This document shows positions 54,345 to 64,000 of a DNA stretch of 64,000 nt, in pieces. The first letter of the stretch is position 1. Each line of letters starts with the position of its first letter. Source of the DNA: Vagococcus acidifermentans. GTDB lineage: Bacteria > Bacillota > Bacilli > Lactobacillales > Vagococcaceae. The notes below the pieces were generated by a model that ran no database searches, was not told where the DNA came from, and was given only the letters and a program-made list of their open reading frames with translations. Made by a program: the position numbers and the translations under genes. Where the stretch lies: NCBI RefSeq assembly GCF_003987655.1, contig NZ_NGKC01000007.1, positions 1 to 64,000 on the forward strand, written 5' to 3'.

Positions 54345-55457
54345 ATGGTAGAAATCGCTTTAAAACATATTCATAAAAAATACGACGGCAACCCGAATTA
54401 CTCGGTAACCGATTTTAACCTTGAAATTGCAGACCGGGAGTTCATCGTCTTTGTCGGACCGTCCGGCTGCGGGAAATCGACTACACTGCGGATGGTGGCA
54501 GGTCTTGAAGATATTACAGAAGGCGAACTTTGGATCGGCGACACGCTGATGAACGATGTTGCGCCGAAAGACCGCGACATCGCGATGGTTTTCCAGAACT
54601 ATGCCCTGTACCCTCACATGACAGTCTTTGACAACATGGCTTTTGGATTGAAACTCCGGAAATACGATAAAGCTGAAATCAAACAGCGTGTCGAAAACGC
54701 AGCTGACATTTTAGGGTTGACAGAATACTTGAAACGCAAACCGGCAGCCTTGTCCGGTGGTCAGCGTCAGCGTGTGGCACTGGGACGTGCGATTGTCCGT
54801 GACGCGAAAGTCTTCCTGATGGACGAACCGCTATCCAACTTGGATGCTAAATTGCGTGTGGCAATGCGTGCTGAGTTGGCTAAGCTGCACCGTCGTCTTG
54901 ATACAACAACGATTTACGTAACACACGACCAGACCGAGGCTATGACCATGGCTGACCGTATCGTCATCATGAAAGACGGTTTCATCCAGCAAATCGGGTC
55001 ACCGAAAGAAGTATACGATACACCAAATAATATCTTTGTCGCCGGATTTATCGGCTCACCGGCCATGAACTTCTTCAAGGTTACCTTGAAAGACGGTCAT
55101 ATCACTGACGGCGACCATTTGAAACTGGCCGTCCCGGAAGGCAAATACAAAATCCTGAAAGACAAAGGCTACGAAGGCAAAGACCTGACATTCGGCATTC
55201 GTCCGGAAGACATCCACAGCGAACCGATTGCACTGGATGCAGCACCGGCGAGCACAGTCAAATCAGAAGTAGTGGTATCCGAGCTGCTGGGTGCTGAAAC
55301 AATGCTTTACACGAAGACCGGCGAAACTGAGTTCATCTCGAAAGTCGACGCCCGCGCTCTGTACACACCGGGACAAGTCGTTGAGCTGGCATTTAACATG
55401 AACAAGGGTCATTTCTTCGACAACGATACTGAAGAAGTCATCAAACAAGCCCCCTAA
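54345..55457 (+). CDS. msmK: Multi-sugar ABC importer ATPase (MsmK/UgpC family)
   Basis: The 370-residue ATPase serves CUT1 sugar importers. It has Walker A GPSGCGKST (about 38-46), VFQNYALYPHMTV, signature LSGGQRQRVA, Walker B VFLMDEPLSNLD, and the C-terminal TOBE/regulatory domain typical of MalK (about 240-370, GIRPEDIHSEP). No permease or binding protein is nearby, so it is probably a shared ATPase for several importers, as MsmK is in streptococci and lactobacilli. Confidence 0.92.
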   Translation: MVEIALKHIHKKYDGNPNYSVTDFNLEIADREFIVFVGPSGCGKSTTLRMVAGLEDITEGELWIGDTLMNDVAPKDRDIAMVFQNYALYPHMTVFDNMAFGLKLRKYDKAEIKQRVENAADILGLTEYLKRKPAALSGGQRQRVALGRAIVRDAKVFLMDEPLSNLDAKLRVAMRAELAKLHRRLDTTTIYVTHDQTEAMTMADRIVIMKDGFIQQIGSPKEVYDTPNNIFVAGFIGSPAMNFFKVTLKDGHITDGDHLKLAVPEGKYKILKDKGYEGKDLTFGIRPEDIHSEPIALDAAPASTVKSEVVVSELLGAETMLYTKTGETEFISKVDARALYTPGQVVELAFNMNKGHFFDNDTEEVIKQAP

Positions 55458-55496
55458 TTTCTCTCGGATGGCAGCATCTGACAGAAAATCTCATAT

Positions 55497-55528
55497 AAAA
55501 AAAGAACATCCACGTGATGTTCTTTTTT
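55497..55528 (+). terminator. Terminator of the msmK-type gene
   Basis: AAAAAAAGAACATC (55497-55510) pairs with GATGTTCTTTTTT (55516-55528). Confidence 0.88.
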
Positions 55529-55669
55529 ATTGGTCTTTTACTCTCATAACCGCTCATTATTTTCGATAATGTTCGGGTATTTGTCTCATTTTGCATAATT
55601 TATCAAAAAAATGTTTATTATTTCCTGTTTTTGTTATAAGATACTACTAACATCAAAGGAGGATGAGTT

Positions 55670-55939
55670 ATGAAGGCAATATTAACTGTGGTAGGAGAAG
55701 ACAAGGTGGGAATCGTGGCAGCTGTCAGCAACAAGCTCGCAGCGCTATCTATTAACATTTTAGATATCTCGCAAACCATCATGGGAAAAAACTTTACGAT
55801 GATGATGATGCTGGAGTTGGAGTCGGCTAATGCAGATTTCATCACCATCAAAAACCAGATGACTGATCTCGGCAAGCAACTGGGGCTGACCATCAATGTC
55901 CAACGGGAAGACATTTTCAACACCATGCACAAATTATAA
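55670..55939 (+). CDS. ACT-domain protein (UPF0237)
   Basis: The 89-residue product is a single ACT domain ([32 protein letters not shown]), the family related to GcvR. ACT domains bind small ligands, often amino acids. The gene is 17 bp ahead of the PFL-family gene, a pairing conserved across Firmicutes, so the two proteins probably work together; their process is not established. AAAGGAGGATGAGTT precedes the ATG. Confidence 0.9.
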   Translation: MKAILTVVGEDKVGIVAAVSNKLAALSINILDISQTIMGKNFTMMMMLELESANADFITIKNQMTDLGKQLGLTINVQREDIFNTMHKL

Positions 55940-55956
55940 CAAGGAGGCTTTCAACA

Positions 55957-57300
55957 TTGGAAACAGCACAAATTATGGAAACTATCCGGATGATTGAAGA
56001 AGAAAAATTAGACATCCGGACAATCACAATGGGCATTTCCCTCCTTGACTGTATAGATAGTGATGGTGAAACTGCCAGAAAAAAAATCTATGATAAAATC
56101 ACCCGGCTGGCAAAAAATCTTGTCAAAGTCGGTGAAGATATTGAAGCAGAATACGGGATTCCGATTATCAATAAGCGGATTTCTGTCACCCCCATCGCTT
56201 TGATTGCCGCAGCCAGCAACGATACAGACTACGTCGCCTATGCCAAAACACTGGATGAGGCAGCTAAAGAAGTCGGTGTCAACTTTATCGGCGGATTTTC
56301 CGCGCTGGTGCAAAAAGGCTACCAGTATGGCGATGATATTTTAATCAATTCCATCCCCCGAGCACTAGCCGAAACAGAACGCGTCTGTGCGTCTGTCAAT
56401 ATCGGGTCGACACGCACCGGCATCAATATGGATGCGGTCCGTCACATGGGCTATATCGTGACTGAAACAGCAAAGCAATCGGATTTGGGCTGTGCCAAGC
56501 TGGTCGTCTTCGCCAACGCTGTTGAGGACAACCCGTTCATGGCCGGTGCCTTCCACGGTGTCGGCGAAGCAGACTGTATCATCAACGTCGGCGTCAGCGG
56601 TCCGGGAGTCGTGAAGCGCGCATTGGAAAAAGTCAAGGGCGAACCTTTCGATGTCGTTGCCGAAACGGTCAAAAAGACGGCGTTTAAGATCACCCGTATG
56701 GGGCAGCTGGTCGGGCAGGTAGCTTCCCAGCGGCTGGGGGTGCACTTTGGTATTGTCGATTTATCATTGGCGCCGACACCGGCAGTCGGAGATTCAGTGG
56801 CGCACATTTTAGAAGAAATGGGCTTGGAGTCCGTCGGTACACACGGTACGACAGCTGCCCTTGCCTTGCTGAATGACGCTGTTAAAAAAGGCGGCGTGAT
56901 GGCATGCGGGCACGTTGGCGGCTTGTCAGGCGCTTTTATCCCTGTTTCCGAAGACAAGGGCATGATTGATGCCGTTGAGCGCGGCTCATTGAACCTTGAA
57001 AAGCTGGAAGCGATGACTGCGATTTGTTCTGTCGGGCTGGATATGATTGCCATCCCCGGCGATACACCGGCTGAAACGATTGCCGCCATGATTGCTGATG
57101 AAGCAGCCATCGGGGTCATCAACAACAAGACGACAGCTGTGCGGATTATTCCGGCACAAGGGAAAGATGTCGGTGACATGGTCTCCTTCGGCGGCCTGTT
57201 AGGATACGCACCTGTGATGCCTGTCAACAAGTATGCATCAACTGATTTTATTTTACGCGGCGGCCGTATCCCGGCACCGATTCATTCATTTAAAAACTAA
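55957..57300 (+). CDS. PFL-family protein (UPF0210)
   Basis: The 447-residue product belongs to the UPF0210/DUF711 family, which resembles the pyruvate-formate-lyase fold without its glycyl radical. Visible segments: [61 protein letters not shown] and [15 protein letters not shown] at the end. The start is TTG at 55957, 9 nt after AAGGAGG. It is translationally close to the ACT-domain gene. The biochemical activity is unknown. Confidence 0.92.
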   Translation: METAQIMETIRMIEEEKLDIRTITMGISLLDCIDSDGETARKKIYDKITRLAKNLVKVGEDIEAEYGIPIINKRISVTPIALIAAASNDTDYVAYAKTLDEAAKEVGVNFIGGFSALVQKGYQYGDDILINSIPRALAETERVCASVNIGSTRTGINMDAVRHMGYIVTETAKQSDLGCAKLVVFANAVEDNPFMAGAFHGVGEADCIINVGVSGPGVVKRALEKVKGEPFDVVAETVKKTAFKITRMGQLVGQVASQRLGVHFGIVDLSLAPTPAVGDSVAHILEEMGLESVGTHGTTAALALLNDAVKKGGVMACGHVGGLSGAFIPVSEDKGMIDAVERGSLNLEKLEAMTAICSVGLDMIAIPGDTPAETIAAMIADEAAIGVINNKTTAVRIIPAQGKDVGDMVSFGGLLGYAPVMPVNKYASTDFILRGGRIPAPIHSFKN

Positions 57301-57301
57301 A

Positions 57302-57345
57302 AAAGACAGCACGCACCCGCTGGTAATCAGCGGGTGCGTGCTGCC
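57302..57345. terminator. Bidirectional terminator with a 15-bp GC-rich stem
   Basis: AGCACGCACCCGCTG (57308-57322) pairs perfectly with CAGCGGGTGCGTGCT (57328-57342). The minus strand has the better T tail (TCTTTTTT). Confidence 0.85.
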
Positions 57346-57347
57346 GT

Positions 57348-57584
57348 TTAATCAAACAACTTTTCAACTTTGTATTCTTTGACATCGCCTGAAGCCGGCT
57401 CGGCCTCCTGGTCCGCATTCCAAAACAAGATGTACTCGCCACTGTCTTCATCCGTTACAATTACCAGCTTCCCCTTATCGCGCTGCTTCATCTTTTCGAT
57501 TTCGGCAGCCCGGTAAAAGAGTTCTTTTGAATCGGCACTGGCAGCGATAGCATTGCCCCGGTTAAAGAAAATCCGTTCCTCCAT
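57348..57584 (-). CDS. Hypothetical protein (78 aa)
   Basis: The 78-residue soluble, acidic product reads MEERIFFNRGNAIAASADS, KGKLVIVTDEDSGEYILFW, ending YKVEKLFD. It looks like a small beta-rich domain with an N-terminal helix; I do not recognise a family. ATG at 57584 lies 9 nt after AAGGAG; the frame extends to 57614 without a better site. It has its own terminator and is convergent with the PFL gene. Confidence 0.72.
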   Translation of the reverse strand: MEERIFFNRGNAIAASADSKELFYRAAEIEKMKQRDKGKLVIVTDEDSGEYILFWNADQEAEPASGDVKEYKVEKLFD

Positions 57585-57794
57585 CTTTATCAGCTCCTTT
57601 TGAATTGCCCTCACGACTGTTGCTACTTCTATTTTACGTTACTGTGCCGCAAAACGACACTATTCTGCTTATTGCGGCTTTTATCCGTCAGCAAATGAAA
57701 CGGCACCTTGCGCTATAGTCGGCGAAGTGTTTCCGTTTATCACAAAATGTGTTATATTTATATGTGACACGCAAGCGATATGGAGGCGATACAC

Positions 57795-58343
57795 GTGACA
57801 AAAAAAGGCTATTACACGCCCAGCGAAGCTGAAGCCGAATTCGACCTGAAAAAATCAACGATGCGCAAGTATGCGAACATCGTGAATGAACTGGCAGAAG
57901 AAGAATACTTCAAAACGGAAACCATCAACGGACGGAAAACACGTATCTACAATATCAATGAGTTAATGAAATTCCAGTCTGCCGGACAACTCGTGATACA
58001 AGACCGTATCACTATCAAAGAGGCGCTGCAAAAGGTTTTCTTTGAAGAACATGCCGAGAAGATAGAACCTGAAACGGATAGCGTTGCAATAGCAGAACAG
58101 GGTGGAGCGGTAGTCTCTTCGCTGTTTCAAGTAGTGTCCAAACAAAACGACATGATTGAACAGCAGTTTCAAATGATTCAGCAGCAAAGCGAAGACATCA
58201 GCCGCTTGATTGACAAGCTGGATGCTTTGACTGAAGCACCTGAACAACCGCAAATCGAGACGGAGACCCCAGCGGAGGATACACCTTCTGCATCTAAGCA
58301 ATCTTGGTTGGGAAAACTATTCGGCCGAAAAAAACACGCCTGA
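57795..58343 (+). CDS. MerR-like winged-helix protein with coiled coil
   Basis: The 182-residue product starts with a MerR/RacA-type DNA-binding domain (YYTPSEAEAEFDLKKSTMRK, TINGRKTRIYNINELMKF; about 5-65), then an acidic linker, a Gln-rich coiled coil (NDMIEQQFQMIQQQSEDIS) and a basic C-terminal tail (WLGKLFGRKKH). This layout resembles chromosome- or plasmid-associated DNA-binding proteins, but no specific role can be assigned. The start is GTG at 57795, preceded by GGAGG. Confidence 0.75.
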   Translation: MTKKGYYTPSEAEAEFDLKKSTMRKYANIVNELAEEEYFKTETINGRKTRIYNINELMKFQSAGQLVIQDRITIKEALQKVFFEEHAEKIEPETDSVAIAEQGGAVVSSLFQVVSKQNDMIEQQFQMIQQQSEDISRLIDKLDALTEAPEQPQIETETPAEDTPSASKQSWLGKLFGRKKHA

Positions 58344-58414
58344 CAAAAAAAGCATCAAGCATTGCGCCCGTTTATCTGGTAGATAACGGAGAAAGCAATG
58401 CTTGATGCTTTTTT
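58344..58414. terminator. Bidirectional terminator
   Basis: A 21-bp perfect repeat (58344-58364 with 58394-58414, containing GCATCAAGCATTGC) with A and T ends. The inner part also folds (TTATCT/AGATAA). Confidence 0.9.
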
Positions 58415-58992
58415 TATTTTTTCAATCCTGCCTGATGCGCCTCGCGGAAAATCGGAAAATTGAATTTCATCCCGAATTTTTTGCCGATTGCATAAGCGAT
58501 GTTGTAGTCGACGATGCTGTGAATCAAGCCCCCGACACCGACCAGAAGAATCACCGAATAGAAGAAACCGCTCGTATATGTCGCAGCATCCAGCTGGTCC
58601 TGCATGAAAAAGGCGGTGACAACTGCGACTTCACATATCGTATGAATGATACCGATAAACAAATTGAATAATTGGAATCTCAGCGGCGACTCGACAATCA
58701 TCGGACGCTTTGCCAAGATGAACGCGCCAATCAAAGCAAAAACCAGATGGCTCAACGCCCGCATCGCGATAACAATCGGCATTGACAGAAGGAACCCGAA
58801 AGCCGTGCCTAAAGCAACTACTGCCGCAACACCAGGAGAGACGAACATTGCCAGAAACACCGGAACGTGACTTGCCAGTGTAAACGAGGCGGGACCAATG
58901 GCGACTTTAACAGGCATCACCATCGGAATCAAAATCCCCAAGGCAATCAGCAACGCTGAATAAGTCAAAGAATTTACAGATTTTTTTTGCAT
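58414..58992 (-). CDS. ECF-type S component or related membrane protein
   Basis: The 192-residue product has six hydrophobic segments and an opening like ECF S components (LTYSALLIALGILIPMVMPVKV, with GPASFTLASHVPVFLAMF and ALGTAFGFLL). The substrate is unknown; no riboswitch or vitamin gene is adjacent to help. The start is uncertain: ATG at 58992 is about 12 nt from AAGGAG, and a TTG at 58998 is also possible. Confidence 0.78.
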   Translation of the reverse strand: MQKKSVNSLTYSALLIALGILIPMVMPVKVAIGPASFTLASHVPVFLAMFVSPGVAAVVALGTAFGFLLSMPIVIAMRALSHLVFALIGAFILAKRPMIVESPLRFQLFNLFIGIIHTICEVAVVTAFFMQDQLDAATYTSGFFYSVILLVGVGGLIHSIVDYNIAYAIGKKFGMKFNFPIFREAHQAGLKK

Positions 58993-59090
58993 AAACAAAC
59001 TCACTCTCCTTATGACACAAATAATTTAGTCTTATCATACAGAACAATGGGGATGATGTCAAATTGAGTTGTGAATCATGAACATTCCTA

Positions 59091-60529
<1,439 letters not shown>

Positions 60530-60546
<17 letters not shown>

Positions 60547-61315
60547 TGTTTATCAGTCCAAACAGCCTGTGGGCATTTTTTGTTGTTTGCGTGGCAATGT
60601 CTTCGAAGGCTGCACCTCTGAGTTCGGCGATTCGTTCAACCACAAAACGGGTATACCCTGGTTCATTACGTTTGCCGCGGTACGGAACCGGCGTCAGATA
60701 AGGCGCATCCGTCTCCACCAGCAGTTTATCCAGCGGCACTGTCTGTGCTACTTCGTGCACCTCGGCAGCTTTTTTAAACGTCACGACGCCGCTCAGTGAA
60801 ATGTGGAGTCCTAAATCTAAAAACCGCTTCATCCACTCCGTGTCACCGCTGAAACTGTGCATGATGCCGCCTGTCAAATGTACTTTTTCTGTTTTTAATA
60901 TGTTATACGTGTCTTCGATTGCGTCGCGCATATGGACACTGAACGGCAGCTTCATTTCACGAGCAATCGCCAGCTGCCGGCGGAACACCTTTTCCTGTAC
61001 CTCTTTCGGATCTTCCATCCAGTAGTAGTCAAGACCTATCTCGCCAAGCGCCACGACTTTCTCCCCTGTCAGCAAGTGCTGCAGCTTTTTCTCCACATCC
61101 CGAGTATAGGTGCCGGCTTCTGTCGGGTGCCAGCCGATAATACTGTAAATTTGCGGATAGGCGCTGCTCAGTGCCAGTGATTTGTCAATCGTCGGCGTAT
61201 CAAACCCCACCACCGCCATTTCCGACACGCCCATTTCGCCTGCGCGCTGGATAACCTCAGCCGCATCATCGTCAAATTGAGACACATTTAAATGTGTGTG
61301 TGTATCGAATATCAT
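60530..61315 (-). CDS. tatD: TatD-family DNase/hydrolase
   Basis: The 261-residue metal-dependent hydrolase has the TIM-barrel metal motifs [37 protein letters not shown] and [12 protein letters not shown]. TatD proteins are 3'-5' exonucleases implicated in DNA repair. It follows metG after a terminator and leads into rnmV. Confidence 0.94.
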
Positions 61316-61351
61316 GTTGTCAGACCCTCCTGTCGTGTCACTTTATTTTAA

Positions 61352-61398
61352 CACAGAATAAAACGATTGAAAGAAGTTGCCGTTTCTTTCAATCGTTT
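61352..61398 (-). terminator. metG terminator
   Basis: AAACGATTGAAAGAA (61361-61375) pairs perfectly with TTCTTTCAATCGTTT (61384-61398), followed on the minus strand by TATTCTG. The tail is short, so read-through to tatD is possible. Confidence 0.75.
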
Positions 61399-61408
61399 GC
61401 TTAGTTGA

Positions 61409-63427
<2,019 letters not shown>

Positions 63428-63600
63428 TCATCAAACAAAGAACTGCCCGCCGATTGACGGACATAATTTCTCAATATTATATCATAATCTCTTACTTTTT
63501 TCTTTATATTTTTATGAGAAAGCCCTTTTTAAACATATTTGTCCTTATTTTTTGCCAATCATGCTACAATTAATCCTACATAAAGGAGGAATTCATTTTG

Positions 63601-64000
63601 ATGAAACCAATCATTGGCATTCCTGCCAATCAGATTATTTCCCACGCTGATATTTTTCAGGGAAACCATGTGTCCTATACACCAAAAGGCTTTGTTCAAG
63701 CATTGCAAAAAGTCGGCGGACTGCCGCTTGTAATGCCTATCAACCAAAACACCGAGGACGTTTCCGAGTATGTCTCTCATATCGATAAACTGCTGTTGAC
63801 CGGCGGGCAGGATGTCACGCCTGCGCTGTACGGCGAAGAACCTCATCCCAAGCTGGGACAGACAGACATTCTCAGAGATAACTGGGAACTGGCGCTGATT
63901 GAAGAGGCGCTGAAACAGCACAAGCCCATTTTTGCCGTCTGCCGCGGCATGCAGCTGCTGAATGTTTATTTCGGCGGAACTTTGCATCAGGACCTATCGC
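63601..64000 (+). CDS. Class I glutamine amidotransferase-like protein (C26 family), partial
   Basis: Only the first 133 codons lie in the window. They show KPIIGIPANQI, LLLTGGQDVTPALYGEEPH and the nucleophile motif FAVCRGMQLLNVYFGG with Cys114, typical of gamma-glutamyl-gamma-aminobutyrate hydrolase (PuuD-like) enzymes. The reaction would be cleavage of a gamma-glutamyl amide. AAGGAGG lies upstream; TTG at 63598 and ATG at 63601 are both possible starts. It diverges from metG. Confidence 0.9.
   Translation, partial: MKPIIGIPANQIISHADIFQGNHVSYTPKGFVQALQKVGGLPLVMPINQNTEDVSEYVSHIDKLLLTGGQDVTPALYGEEPHPKLGQTDILRDNWELALIEEALKQHKPIFAVCRGMQLLNVYFGGTLHQDLS

Overview
The window is low-to-moderate G+C Firmicutes chromosome, most likely a lactic acid bacterium of the Lactobacillales (Carnobacteriaceae/Enterococcaceae type; the genus cannot be fixed from sequence alone). 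Evidence: the Bacillus-like block pth-mfd-flippase-rqcP-divIC-S1 gene-tilS-hpt-ftsH-hslO-dusB-lysS followed by rRNA-type promoters, a fermentative ldh and pta, ECF vitamin transporters, strong AAGGAGG ribosome sites and frequent TTG/GTG starts.

Layout. 1-15.1 kb: leftward housekeeping block from pth down to lysS, ending in three tandem strong promoters that point out of the window and probably drive an rRNA operon. 15.3-17.8 kb: ldh and an L,D-transpeptidase. 17.8-20 kb: an Xre regulator and a decayed AgrC/LytTR-type two-component locus. 20-22 kb: chorismate mutase, sirtuin and an EamA transporter. 22.1-24.8 kb: a lysine riboswitch controlling an amino-acid ABC importer, followed by an intergenic cluster of DnaA boxes. 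25-29 kb: TSUP exporter, tRNA-Thr(CGT), CPBP protease, a small membrane protein, a two-gene operon behind a LexA-like operator (unknown protein plus YolD-like protein), YbaK and a universal stress protein. 29-30 kb: a frameshifted GNAT gene and tsaE.

30.0-43.4 kb is an AT-rich accessory island inserted between tsaE and pta, genes that are normally neighbours in an ung-pta-tsaE-GNAT operon. It carries an Xre membrane regulator, a divergent TetR/MFS pair with twin operators, a 22-codon peptide gene with a perfect Shine-Dalgarno sequence, three damaged insertion sequences (two IS3 family, one IS256 family), and a 1465-residue LPxT-anchored surface protein whose C-terminal repeats are much more GC-rich than the rest and which is coupled to a small lipoprotein gene.

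43.4-64 kb returns to the core: pta, ung, a HAD phosphatase, a LURP-one protein, a 3D-domain secreted protein, a deoxyribosyltransferase-like protein, a heterodimeric ABC exporter with asymmetric ATP sites, a THF riboswitch with folT, mgsA, an MsmK-type ATPase, an ACT/PFL pair, an ECF S component, and the leftward run metG-tatD-rnmV-rsmA. The window ends inside a class I glutamine amidotransferase-like gene.
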